From Shewanella oncorhynchi (lineage in GTDB: Bacteria; Pseudomonadota; Gammaproteobacteria; Enterobacterales; Shewanellaceae), in NCBI RefSeq assembly GCF_012584455.1, contig NZ_JABAEB010000010.1:124001-188000 (forward strand): a stretch of 64,000 nucleotides of DNA, read 5' to 3'. Numbering within the stretch: position 1 is the first letter of the stretch; each line of letters begins with the position of its first letter. Under the pieces are notes generated by a model. That model searched no databases. It was not told the origin of the DNA and saw nothing but the letters and a program-made list of their open reading frames with translations. The position numbers were made by a program, and so were the translations under genes. Shown one piece after another: positions 34,537 to 43,668 of the stretch.

Positions 34537-36299
34537 TGGTTTGGATTATTCTCATTGACTTTAACCTTGCCCAATTGATTGATACTGGCTCGCTTAATTA
34601 AAGACTCTAACGTATCAAACTGTTGCATCGCCGCTATACCAATATTGACCTTACTTGAACCCTGCCAAGGCTGAATGCAAGCAACTAACTGACTAACGAC
34701 TCTTTTAGCACCAGTTGCCGAGGTATGCGGCAGGATAATGATAATTTCATCCATAGAATATCGGATTAACTTATCTTGCTCCCGTAGTCTGTGTTGCAGC
34801 TCATCCTGTAAGAGAGGTAGGTCAACTTGACGGATCTGACTCGCATTAAACAATAATAAAGACAGCGGATAATTACCTTGTTTGGCACTGTTTAATGTTG
34901 ATGTGACTTGTTGGAGCAGCGTTTCCGCAGGTTCATTACCTTCAATATGTGGGGCACGATTATTCTGTTTATCAATTAAATACCAAATAGCTCCGCCCAA
35001 TAATGCCATTGCGATTAAGAACAGTGTGCTATAGGCCCAATCGACATTTAGCTCTTGTAGGATTGAATCTTTTTCTAGCGCAGTGCTATTTGGCTCCTGC
35101 TGCAGATCTTGTTGATTTAGACGGGCCTTAAACTGCAATATCCGAGCATTATTCATCGCTTGATTGGTGAGCTCGGCCGCTCGATAACGTTTGAGCAAGA
35201 AAGAATAGGCTTGTTTAAAATCCCCTTTTTCTAAGTAGTGATCGCTCATGATCCCGTAAAACCCTTTGAGATCTGAGTATTGTTTTAGGTTTTCAGCTTG
35301 CTCAATAGCGTGATTCATGAGGATTAAAGCGGCATCTTCTTGATGCTGAGCAAAACGAATTTGGGCGAGTAGGCGAGTTGAACGCATTGTCGCTAATTGT
35401 TGATTTTGTTTTTTAAACGTATTAATCGCGATAGAAAGATATTCTTCGGCATTATCGATGCGGCCTTTATCGAGCGCGATTGAGGCCAAAATGGCATAAC
35501 TGTAGGCGAGTTCAAGTGGCGAACCGAGCTCAGGTAAAAGCGCTTTAGCTTGTTGTTCGAGTTTATCACTGTAATCAAACTCTTGATTATCAAGCGCTAT
35601 CCGAGCTGCATTGCGTAAAATAAAGTGTAAAACTTTCCCTTTTGCATCGGCACTTTGTATACCTAAGTTGGTGTAATACATGGCTTGGGGGAAATCATGG
35701 GTGGCATAAAGTAAATTTCCCATCGCGGCATACACATAGGCTTGTGGTGGCCAAATCCAATTTTGGTTTTGAGTATGAATATCCGGATAAATATCAATCG
35801 CGAGGCGTAAATCTTCGATAGCAGAGGAGAAGTTATCAGTGTCAGTATCGAGTTGGCCACGTAAGCGTAAGGCATCGACTAAGGCTTGTGGTTGCTGGTA
35901 ACGTCGCGCTAGGTTAATGGCTGAATCAAGCAAAGGTAGAGCATTTTGAACATTGTTATAGCTAAGGTTGGCATCGGCTTGGCAGATCAAAAAGTAAGGT
36001 CGTACTTGATCTAGCTTAAGTTGTTTAGCGTTTGCTTCGCCTAATTGAGCGACGTTGATAGCGGCTTCATTTTCCCCTATTTGTAGTAGGTTTTGGCATT
36101 TCAATACACTTAATCTGAGTCGATTGATATCTGAGCTTGCACTGGTCGCAAATTGTTTTTCTAACGCTGTTATTTGAGTGAGTGCTTTACTGGGATATTG
36201 GTAGACGAGTTCAGTGAGTTCATCTAATTGGTCTATAGCACTGGCCCCAAAGGGAAACAGCCATAACAACAGGCTCAGTACCAAGACGCGAAAATCCAT
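34518..36299 (-). CDS. TPR protein with degenerate GGDEF domain
   Basis: 593 residues. Signal peptide (MDFRVLVLSLLLWLFPFGASA), a run of TPR-like helices to about residue 410 (for example AYSYAILASIALDKGRIDNAEEY), one membrane helix near 425-445, then a cytoplasmic GGDEF-fold domain. At the signature place the sequence is RYSMDEIIIILP, so the two glycines and the Phe are lost, and the upstream metal-binding D..F motif is also missing; a diguanylate cyclase activity is unlikely. It may sense through the TPR part and bind partners or GTP. Start at ATG 36299 after GGAG; the frame is open to 36383. Confidence 0.82.
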   Translation of the reverse strand: MDFRVLVLSLLLWLFPFGASAIDQLDELTELVYQYPSKALTQITALEKQFATSASSDINRLRLSVLKCQNLLQIGENEAAINVAQLGEANAKQLKLDQVRPYFLICQADANLSYNNVQNALPLLDSAINLARRYQQPQALVDALRLRGQLDTDTDNFSSAIEDLRLAIDIYPDIHTQNQNWIWPPQAYVYAAMGNLLYATHDFPQAMYYTNLGIQSADAKGKVLHFILRNAARIALDNQEFDYSDKLEQQAKALLPELGSPLELAYSYAILASIALDKGRIDNAEEYLSIAINTFKKQNQQLATMRSTRLLAQIRFAQHQEDAALILMNHAIEQAENLKQYSDLKGFYGIMSDHYLEKGDFKQAYSFLLKRYRAAELTNQAMNNARILQFKARLNQQDLQQEPNSTALEKDSILQELNVDWAYSTLFLIAMALLGGAIWYLIDKQNNRAPHIEGNEPAETLLQQVTSTLNSAKQGNYPLSLLLFNASQIRQVDLPLLQDELQHRLREQDKLIRYSMDEIIIILPHTSATGAKRVVSQLVACIQPWQGSSKVNIGIAAMQQFDTLESLIKRASINQLGKVKVNENNPNHYSPAK

Positions 36300-36545
36300 T
36301 TTGTGCTCCATATAAAATGCGTAAGTTCTAATATCCCTAATCACTAAGGCGGGATTATAACTTTTCTTAATCGTTTTTTGCATAAAAAACTATTTTTTTC
36401 TAAGGGGAATAAGTTAACACATCACAGTGATTTCTGAATCCAAACAGCTGGTTAATTCTGTGGAATCGATCACTAATTTGGGGATGAAACTCACCGTTAT
36501 TAGCCTTAAGACAGGTTGAATGAGTGGAACATGAAAAAATTAGGG

Positions 36546-36574
36546 TTGACACTATCGGCTAGGCAAGTTAAATA
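36546..36574 (+). promoter_or_regulatory. Sigma-70 promoter of the leu operon
   Basis: TTGACA (36546-36551), 17-base spacer, TAAATA (36569-36574). About 45 bases before the leader peptide. Confidence 0.78.
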
Positions 36575-36618
36575 TTAACCGTCCTCAATAATTCAAACAG
36601 AATAAATATACAGATTAA

Positions 36619-36687
36619 ATGAATATTATTAGCCGCAAACTCGACCTCCTCCTTCTCTCTCTCGCGGTTTATACGCGGAGGTCTTAG
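36619..36687 (+). CDS. leuL: leu operon leader peptide
   Basis: 22 codons plus TAG stop, reading MNIISRK, then LDLLLLSL and AVYTRRS. Six of eight codons in the middle are Leu (five CTC, one CTT). It is followed 35 bases later by a terminator hairpin and then leuA, the classic attenuation layout: stalling at Leu codons lets an antiterminator form. Confidence 0.88.
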   Translation: MNIISRKLDLLLLSLAVYTRRS

Positions 36688-36721
36688 TGTTGCACGCTCG
36701 ATAAAGAGGCAAAGCATTCAC

Positions 36722-36751
36722 AAACCCCGCACCGATGTTGCGGGGTTTTTT
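36722..36751 (+). terminator. leu attenuator
   Basis: AACCCCGCA / TGCGGGGTT hairpin with six T, between leuL and leuA. The upstream stretch around the leuL stop would have to hold the competing strand. Confidence 0.88.
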
Positions 36752-36808
36752 GTATCTGAATACGGCAAAAATTAACTAACGAACGGTGACGTTCCATGGA
36801 GAAGCGAG

Positions 36809-38377
36809 ATGTCTAACAGAGTCATAATATTTGATACTACCTTGCGTGATGGTGAGCAGGCGTTAGCCGCAAGTTTGTCGGTCAAAGAAAAACTACAGAT
36901 CGCTATGGCGCTGGAACGTCTGGGTGTGGATGTGATGGAAGTGGGTTTTCCGGTTTCTTCGCCCGGTGATTTTGAGTCAGTGCAGACCATAGCGCGCACC
37001 ATCAAAAATAGTCGCGTTTGTGCCTTATCCCGTGCATTGGAAAAAGACATAGATGCCGCGGCGCAGGCATTGTCTGTCGCTGAGCAATTCCGTATCCATA
37101 CCTTTATCTCGACCTCGACTATCCACGTTGAGAGCAAGTTGAAGCGCTCCTTCGACCAAGTGTTAGAGATGGCCGTAGGCGCGGTGAAATATGCCCGCCG
37201 TTTTACCGACGATGTGGAGTTTTCCTGTGAGGATGCGGGGCGTACGCCCATCGATAATCTATGCCGCATGGTAGAAGCCGCCATTCGTGCGGGTGCGCGC
37301 ACCATTAACATTCCCGATACGGTCGGTTACACAGTGCCAAGCGAATTTGGCAATATCATTCAGACTTTGTTTAATCGGGTGCCGAATATCGACCAAGCGG
37401 TGATCTCAGTGCATTGCCACGATGACTTAGGTTTATCTGTGGCTAACTCGATTACCGCTGTACAGCACGGTGCGCGTCAAATCGAATGTACCATCAATGG
37501 CATAGGTGAGCGTGCGGGTAACTGTTCATTGGAAGAGATCGCTATGATTTTAGCGACGCGCAAGGGCATGTTAGGGCTAGAAACGGGTATTAATGCCAAA
37601 GAAATTCACCGTACTTCTAATTTAGTCAGTCAGTTATGCAATATGCCAGTGCAGGCGAACAAAGCGATTGTCGGTGCCAATGCCTTTACCCATTCGTCGG
37701 GTATCCATCAGGATGGCATGTTAAAAGCGCAAAATACCTATGAAATCATGACCCCAGAAAGCATAGGTTTGAATCGCAATAACTTGAATATGACCTCGCG
37801 CTCGGGTCGCCATGTGATCAAGCATCGTATGGAAGAAATGGGTTATAGTGAGCACGATTACAATATGGATACTCTGTATGAAGAGTTTCTAAAATTGGCA
37901 GATAAAAAAGGCCAAGTCTTTGATTATGATTTAGAAGCCTTAGCCTTTATGGAGGCGCAGGCCGAAGAAGACAATCACTATCAATTGCAGCAATTAGTAG
38001 TGCAGTCTGACTCTACTGAAGGCGTTGCTACAGCGACTGTGCGTATCGAAGTGGGCGGCGAAGTTAAAACCGAAGCCGCAACCGGTAATGGTCCCGTCGA
38101 TGCCGCCTATAACGCCATTGCCCGCGCAACCGATCGTCGTATCGACATCATCAGCTATAAGTTAGGTGCTAAGGGTGTGGGCCAAAACGCCTTAGGTCAA
38201 GTGGACATTACCGCCGTTTACCACGAGCAAAACTTCCACGGTGTAGGTTTAGCAACCGATGTGGTTGAAGCCTCGGCACGCGCTTTAGTGCATGTGATGA
38301 ACTTAACGTGCCGCGCAGACAAGGTTGCCGATTACAAACAAAGCATGCAAAAAAATCGAGAGCTAGGCGGCGTCTAG
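36809..38377 (+). CDS. leuA: 2-isopropylmalate synthase
   Basis: Joins 2-ketoisovalerate and acetyl-CoA, the first committed step to leucine. 522 residues (E. coli 523). The HMGL-like catalytic part starts IIFDTTLRDGEQALAASL; metal ligands HCHDDLG and GIGERAGNCSLEE are seen. The C-terminal LeuA dimer domain, for leucine feedback, starts about residue 390. First gene of leuABCD. Confidence 0.98.
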   Translation: MSNRVIIFDTTLRDGEQALAASLSVKEKLQIAMALERLGVDVMEVGFPVSSPGDFESVQTIARTIKNSRVCALSRALEKDIDAAAQALSVAEQFRIHTFISTSTIHVESKLKRSFDQVLEMAVGAVKYARRFTDDVEFSCEDAGRTPIDNLCRMVEAAIRAGARTINIPDTVGYTVPSEFGNIIQTLFNRVPNIDQAVISVHCHDDLGLSVANSITAVQHGARQIECTINGIGERAGNCSLEEIAMILATRKGMLGLETGINAKEIHRTSNLVSQLCNMPVQANKAIVGANAFTHSSGIHQDGMLKAQNTYEIMTPESIGLNRNNLNMTSRSGRHVIKHRMEEMGYSEHDYNMDTLYEEFLKLADKKGQVFDYDLEALAFMEAQAEEDNHYQLQQLVVQSDSTEGVATATVRIEVGGEVKTEAATGNGPVDAAYNAIARATDRRIDIISYKLGAKGVGQNALGQVDITAVYHEQNFHGVGLATDVVEASARALVHVMNLTCRADKVADYKQSMQKNRELGGV

Positions 38378-38447
38378 TCGCTAAAAGCATCCAAAGAATA
38401 GCAAGGTCGAGCATAAAGCATTCACATTTAAAGGAGTTGGCTGGCGT

Positions 38448-39542
38448 ATGAGTTATCAAATAGCAGTATTAGCAGGGGATGGGATCGGTCCTGAAGTGAT
38501 GGCAGAGGCGCGTAAAGTGCTGCGTGAGGTTGAAGCACGTTTCGATTTGAATATCGAATACACTGAATTCGATGTTGGCGGTATTGCCATCGATAACCAC
38601 GGTAGTCCCTTACCCGATGCCACACTAAAGGGCTGTGAAGCGGCCGATGCGATCCTGTTTGGCTCGGTAGGCGGCCCTAAGTGGGAAAAGTTACCGCCAA
38701 ATGAACAACCTGAGCGCGGCGCGCTATTGCCGCTGCGTGGTCACTTCGAACTGTTTTGTAATCTACGCCCAGCTAAATTGCACGACGGCCTAGAGCATAT
38801 GTCACCGCTGCGCAGCGATATTTCCGCCCGTGGCTTTGATGTTTTATGTGTACGCGAGTTAACCGGCGGTATTTATTTTGGTAAGCCAAAGGGTCGCCAA
38901 GGTGAAGGCGAGAATGAAGAAGCCTTCGATACCATGCGTTATAGCCGTCGCGAAATTAGCCGTATCGCCCGTATCGCCTTCGAAGCCGCCCGTGGTCGCC
39001 GTAAAAAAGTGACCTCAGTGGATAAAGCCAATGTGCTCGCCTGTTCAGTGTTATGGCGCCAAGTGGTTGAAGAAGTCGCGGTAGATTTCCCCGATGTCGA
39101 GCTTGAACACATCTATATCGATAATGCGACCATGCAGTTGCTACGCCGCCCCGATGAGTTCGATGTGATGCTATGTTCTAACCTGTTTGGCGACATTTTA
39201 TCCGACGAAATCGCGATGTTAACGGGCTCTATGGGCTTGTTGTCATCGGCGAGCATGAACAGTAATGGCTTTGGTTTATTTGAACCAGCGGGTGGCAGTG
39301 CGCCGGATATCGCGGGCAAAGGCATTGCAAACCCTATCGCCCAAATTCTGTCGGCGGCATTAATGTTGCGTCACAGCTTAAAGCAAGAAGAAGCCGCCTG
39401 TGCGATTGAGCGTGCCGTAAGCAAAGCATTAAATTCTGGCTACTTAACTGGTGAGCTATTGAGCAGCGACAAGCGTAGCCAAGCTAAATCAACCGCCGAG
39501 ATGGGTGACTTTATCGCCAATGCTATAAAGGAAGGTGTGTAA
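38448..39542 (+). CDS. leuB: 3-isopropylmalate dehydrogenase
   Basis: Oxidises and decarboxylates 3-isopropylmalate with NAD+. 364 residues. IAVLAGDGIGPEVMAEARKVL at the start, catalytic VRELTGGIYFG, substrate Lys in VTSVDKANVL, and LFGDILSDEIAMLTGSMGLL with the metal-binding Asp residues. The stop overlaps the leuC start (TAATG). Confidence 0.98.
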   Translation: MSYQIAVLAGDGIGPEVMAEARKVLREVEARFDLNIEYTEFDVGGIAIDNHGSPLPDATLKGCEAADAILFGSVGGPKWEKLPPNEQPERGALLPLRGHFELFCNLRPAKLHDGLEHMSPLRSDISARGFDVLCVRELTGGIYFGKPKGRQGEGENEEAFDTMRYSRREISRIARIAFEAARGRRKKVTSVDKANVLACSVLWRQVVEEVAVDFPDVELEHIYIDNATMQLLRRPDEFDVMLCSNLFGDILSDEIAMLTGSMGLLSSASMNSNGFGLFEPAGGSAPDIAGKGIANPIAQILSAALMLRHSLKQEEAACAIERAVSKALNSGYLTGELLSSDKRSQAKSTAEMGDFIANAIKEGV

Positions 39543-40966
39543 TGACGACTGTGCCAAAAAACGCGGTGGCAAAAACGCTGTATCAAAAAGTATGGGATGC
39601 CCACGTTGTAGCGACTCCTGAAGGTGAAGCGCCGATCATTTATGTCGACAGACATTTAGTCCATGAAGTGACTTCTCCTCAAGCATTCAGTGGTTTAAAG
39701 GTAGCGGGCCGCAAACTGCGTGCACCGGAAAAAACCTTTGCCACTATGGATCATAATACTTCGACCCGCAGCGCCAGCTTGGATGCCCTAAGCCCGATGG
39801 CACGCACTCAGGTTGAAACCCTAGCGCAAAACTGTAAAGACTTTGGCGTGCGTTTATACGACATTCACCATCCTAATCAAGGGATTGTGCATGTAATGGG
39901 CCCTGAATTGGGTATCACCTTACCCGGCACTGTGATTGTCTGTGGTGATTCCCATACCGCGACCCATGGCGCCTTTGGGGCATTGGCGTTTGGCATTGGA
40001 ACATCTGAAGTTGAGCACGTTTTAGCAACCCAAACTTTGCGTCAGTTAAAAGCTAAAACCATGAAGATTGAAGTGCGTGGTCATGTCACCGATGGCGTGA
40101 CCGCCAAAGATATCGTACTCGCTATCATAGGTAAAATCGGCATGGATGGTGGCACGGGTTATGTGGTGGAGTTCTGTGGTGAGGCGATTGAAGCCCTGTC
40201 GATGGAAGGCCGCATGACAGTGTGCAACATGGCGATTGAGATGGGCGCTAAGGCGGGCATGGTCGCGCCGGATCAAACCACTTTCGATTATTTAGCAGGC
40301 CGCGAGTTTGCACCCAAGGGCGAAGATTGGGCAGAGGCTGTCGCTTATTGGCAAGCCATCAAAACCGATGATGGCGCCGTGTTTGATGCGACTGTGGTAC
40401 TCGATGCCGCCGATATCGCGCCGCAATTGACTTGGGGCACTAACCCTGGCCAAGTCGTAGCGATCGATGGAAAAGTGCCAAATCCTATTGATGAAGTAAA
40501 TCCAAGTACCCGAGCTAGTATGGAAAAGGCCCTAGAATACATTGGCCTGAGTGCGGGTACGCCTATGACAGACATCAGTATCAACAAAGTATTTATCGGT
40601 TCTTGTACTAATTCTCGGATTGAAGATTTACGCAGCGCTGCCGTGCATGCTAAAGGTCGTAAAGTCGCGAACGGTGTCACTGCGATTGTCGTACCCGGTT
40701 CTGGCCAAGTGAAAGCGCAAGCCGAAGCCGAAGGCTTAGATAAAATCTTTATCGAAGCGGGATTTGAGTGGCGTTTACCGGGTTGTTCCATGTGTTTAGC
40801 GATGAACGATGACAGATTAGAAGCGGGTGATCGCTGCGCTTCGACCAGTAATCGTAATTTCGAAGGTCGGCAAGGCCGTGGTAGTCGTACCCATTTAGTG
40901 AGCCCGGCGATGGCCGCCGCCGCTGCGGTGGCTGGGCATTTTGTCGATATTCGTAAACCTTACTAA
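39542..40966 (+). CDS. leuC: 3-isopropylmalate dehydratase large subunit
   Basis: With LeuD interconverts 2- and 3-isopropylmalate. 474 residues (E. coli 466). Aconitase fold; the three Cys that hold the 4Fe-4S cluster are in GSCTNSRIEDL and PGCSMCLAMN. GDSHTATHGAFGALAFGIG is the conserved substrate region. 27 bases before leuD. Confidence 0.98.
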   Translation: MTTVPKNAVAKTLYQKVWDAHVVATPEGEAPIIYVDRHLVHEVTSPQAFSGLKVAGRKLRAPEKTFATMDHNTSTRSASLDALSPMARTQVETLAQNCKDFGVRLYDIHHPNQGIVHVMGPELGITLPGTVIVCGDSHTATHGAFGALAFGIGTSEVEHVLATQTLRQLKAKTMKIEVRGHVTDGVTAKDIVLAIIGKIGMDGGTGYVVEFCGEAIEALSMEGRMTVCNMAIEMGAKAGMVAPDQTTFDYLAGREFAPKGEDWAEAVAYWQAIKTDDGAVFDATVVLDAADIAPQLTWGTNPGQVVAIDGKVPNPIDEVNPSTRASMEKALEYIGLSAGTPMTDISINKVFIGSCTNSRIEDLRSAAVHAKGRKVANGVTAIVVPGSGQVKAQAEAEGLDKIFIEAGFEWRLPGCSMCLAMNDDRLEAGDRCASTSNRNFEGRQGRGSRTHLVSPAMAAAAAVAGHFVDIRKPY

Positions 40967-40993
40967 TTACCGTAAACCCAAGAGGAGAAGTTA

Positions 40994-41599
40994 ATGCAAC
41001 CTTTTACGACCCATACCGGGCTTGCGGTCATGATCGACAGCACCAATATCGATACGGATCAGATCATTCCGAAACAGTTTTTGTCTAAGGTGACGCGCGA
41101 TGGTTTTGGCGTGCACTTATTTCATGACTGGCGTTATTTAGATGATGCGGGCGATGTGCCCAATCCTGAGTTTTCATTGAACCAGCCTCGTTATAAAGGC
41201 GCTTCAATTCTTTTGTCGCAGGAAAACTTTGGTTGTGGTTCAAGCCGCGAACATGCGCCTTGGGCGCTGGCGGATTTCGGTTTGCGCGTCATTATAGCGC
41301 CCAGCTTTGCCGACATTTTTTACGGCAACTCAATCAATAACGGCCTATTGCCTGTGGCGTTAACCCACGCGCAGGTGCGTCAGTTGATGGATGAAGTGGC
41401 GGCAGAAGAAGGCGCGCAAATCACGGTTGATCTCACAAGCTGTAAAGTGATTGCACCGTCAGGTGCTGAGTTTAGTTTTACGCTGGCAGAGTCGGCGAGA
41501 CATAAGTTACTCAATGGGTTAGATGCTATTGGGCTGACCTTGTCCCATGCTGCGCAAATCAGTCAGTACGAAACTCAAATCCAAGGTTGGCGCCGCTAA
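40994..41599 (+). CDS. leuD: 3-isopropylmalate dehydratase small subunit
   Basis: Swivelling domain partner of LeuC. 201 residues. TNIDTDQIIPKQFL and GCGSSREHAPWALADFG are the family marks. AGAGGAG lies before ATG 40994. Last gene of the operon, with a terminator 40 bases later. Confidence 0.98.
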   Translation: MQPFTTHTGLAVMIDSTNIDTDQIIPKQFLSKVTRDGFGVHLFHDWRYLDDAGDVPNPEFSLNQPRYKGASILLSQENFGCGSSREHAPWALADFGLRVIIAPSFADIFYGNSINNGLLPVALTHAQVRQLMDEVAAEEGAQITVDLTSCKVIAPSGAEFSFTLAESARHKLLNGLDAIGLTLSHAAQISQYETQIQGWRR

Positions 41600-41639
41600 A
41601 CTTTCAGCGCACATTTGTACTCGTGTTGAGTCTATATTT

Positions 41640-41670
41640 AAGCGCCTAGGTTAATACCTAGGCGCTTTTG
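41640..41670 (+). terminator. Terminator of leuABCD
   Basis: Perfect 12-bp stem (AAGCGCCTAGGT and its complement) with TAAT loop and T tail. Confidence 0.93.
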
Positions 41671-42125
41671 TTTTGAATCTCAATACACTCTTAATTTAAT
41701 TAATTGTATTTTAAAGCATAAATTTTTATTGTCGTTTTGATACTAGAAAATTTTATTCTCTGCAGTGATTTATGCTGAATTTGTCGAGTTTAAATGACTT
41801 ACAGGTGTTCCAAAGTTTTAATTTTTTATCTTGTTGTTTAATATTGGTATTTGTTGGGTTCTTCATTTAAATCTCACGACTGTTGTGAATGATTTTTGAG
41901 TGTTTAAAGGTGGTTTTTTGTTTTAATGGTGATGTATGTCACTAAATCTGTTTTAAACTTGTATTTCTTTAGAGTTTTTGTCTGTTTTATCTCCTTTGGT
42001 TGCAAACATCTTCTGCATAAGTAAACTGCTGCGCATTCAATATGGAGTGTTTGCTCTATTTTGCCTGAACGCCGCAGTACTCATCTAAGTAGTACAGATA
42101 ACAATAATATGATTAGAGAATAACA
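41671..42125 (+). other. AT-rich upstream region of fadL
   Basis: 455 bases with no coding sequence seen, clearly AT-rich and T-rich on the plus strand. Includes the CRP-like site at 41928-41943. No FadR-type palindrome was found by eye. Confidence 0.6.
41928..41943. promoter_or_regulatory. CRP-like site upstream of fadL
   Basis: GGTGA-TGTATG-TCACT: the GTGA-N6-TCAC core of the CRP consensus is complete, with both outer bases off. It is about 185 bases before the fadL start. Confidence 0.45.
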
Positions 42126-43475
42126 ATGCAAAAACGTCTTCTGACATTGGCTGTCACTGCAGCCTTGTTAAGTTCAACGACTCAACTCCATGCCGCAGGT
42201 TTTCAACTTGCGGAATACTCTGCTACAGGTTTAGGTCGCGCCTTTGCGGGTGAAGCCGCTATGGCGGATAACGCTTCGGCTCAAGGTCGAAATCCTGCAA
42301 TGCTCACTTATTTAGAAGGACGTCAGTTGTCCGCGGGTGGCATTTACGTAATGCCAAACGTCGATGTGACAGGTGATGTCAGCCTTAGCTCACCGTTAAT
42401 TGGTCCTAATCCTGTAGTTATGAAAGGTGGCGACGCACTAGATGTGGCCGATGACGCACTCGTGCCAAATTTTTATTATTCAAATCAGCTAAATAATCAA
42501 TGGACTTGGGGCCTAGCGGTAAACTCTAATTATGGTCTAGCCACTGAATTACCCGCGACCCACGCAGCGGCTATTTTTGGTAACAAGACTTCGGTTACGA
42601 CCGTTGAATTTAATCCAAACATCGCTTATCGCATCAATGATGCTGTCAGCGTTGGTGCTGGTGTACGTATCGTTTATGGTGAAGGTGAAATTGGTGCTTC
42701 ATTACCCGGTTGGGTCGATGGTATCAAACCTGCTCTGCCGGCTCCTGTGCAGGCTGTGTTACCTCCAGGTGGCACTGAGCTGAAAAGCATGAAGGGTGAT
42801 GATGTGGGTTATGGCTGGCAGTTAGGTGCGAGTTGGCAGATCAATCCGGCTCACCGTTTGGGTTTTGCTTATCACAGCGGCGTGCAACTGGACTTGGATG
42901 GTCATGCTTCTGGCGTCTTGTACACTGGCGGCCAAGATGTGTCCATTGAAGGTTATTTACCGCTTGAATTGCCCGCCTTTGCAGAGATAGCTTCCCATCA
43001 CCAATTGACCGATAACTGGGCCATGCATGCGAGTGTGAACTGGACCGATTGGAGCGTATTCGATCAACTAGTGGCTTATTTCCCTGGTGAAGTTAAACCT
43101 AAGGGCGGTTTAGAGTCTGATTTAGTTAAAGAAGAGCACTTCGAAGATAACTGGCGCTTCGCGCTAGGGACTACTTATCAAGTGAATAACGACTGGTTAG
43201 TGCGTGCCGGTGTTGCTTTAGATAAAACGGCGGCAAATGACGAGTGGCGCACAACCACAATTCCAGACTCTGATCGTCTGTGGTTCTCTGTCGGCGCAGG
43301 TTATCAGGCAACTAAGAACCTGAACGTTGATTTTGCTGTGACTTATATTAAAGCGACTGGCGATGCGCCAATCAACGAACAGCAAAACCTATTGAACCTC
43401 GCGACTGTTAACTTTAACGGTGAAGCAAGCGGCGATGTATGGCTTGCGGGTATCCAAATGAGCTACAAGATGTAA
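42126..43475 (+). CDS. fadL: FadL-family outer-membrane long-chain fatty acid transporter
   Basis: 14-strand beta barrel with an N-terminal hatch that lets long-chain fatty acids or other hydrophobic compounds cross the outer membrane. 449 residues. Signal peptide MQKRLLTLAVTAALLSSTTQLHA, mature start AGFQLAEYSATGLGRAFAGEA, the hatch with NASAQGRNPAML (NPA motif), and a C-terminal strand ending WLAGIQMSYKM with aromatic/hydrophobic ending typical of barrel proteins. Single gene. Probably FadL itself; a paralog cannot be excluded since Shewanella carries more than one. Confidence 0.92.
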   Translation: MQKRLLTLAVTAALLSSTTQLHAAGFQLAEYSATGLGRAFAGEAAMADNASAQGRNPAMLTYLEGRQLSAGGIYVMPNVDVTGDVSLSSPLIGPNPVVMKGGDALDVADDALVPNFYYSNQLNNQWTWGLAVNSNYGLATELPATHAAAIFGNKTSVTTVEFNPNIAYRINDAVSVGAGVRIVYGEGEIGASLPGWVDGIKPALPAPVQAVLPPGGTELKSMKGDDVGYGWQLGASWQINPAHRLGFAYHSGVQLDLDGHASGVLYTGGQDVSIEGYLPLELPAFAEIASHHQLTDNWAMHASVNWTDWSVFDQLVAYFPGEVKPKGGLESDLVKEEHFEDNWRFALGTTYQVNNDWLVRAGVALDKTAANDEWRTTTIPDSDRLWFSVGAGYQATKNLNVDFAVTYIKATGDAPINEQQNLLNLATVNFNGEASGDVWLAGIQMSYKM

Positions 43476-43487
43476 GTTCAGTATGTT

Positions 43488-43518
43488 AAAAAAAGCCCTG
43501 AATCTTCAGGGCTTTTTT
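43488..43518 (+). terminator. Terminator after fadL
   Basis: AGCCCTGAA / TTCAGGGCT stem with a 2-base centre, A-tract before and T-run after. Confidence 0.93.
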
Positions 43519-43668
43519 ATGGCTATAGCATGGTGGCGTTATCTTGTTTTACGGCTTGCTTGCTGGTCACGGCGGTAAATTCCGAATATATTCACTGCAT
43601 AAGTCGGTGGATCATGTTAATTCTCGCTAGCATAAAAAGGCGGCGGAGAGTTCAGATAGGATAGTAGC

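Noticed and set aside
34518..36299. Active diguanylate cyclase
   Set aside because: Both glycines of the signature and the upstream metal site are missing.
36772..37311. 179-codon minus-strand frame opposite leuA
   Set aside because: Antisense product of leuA codon bias; no motif.
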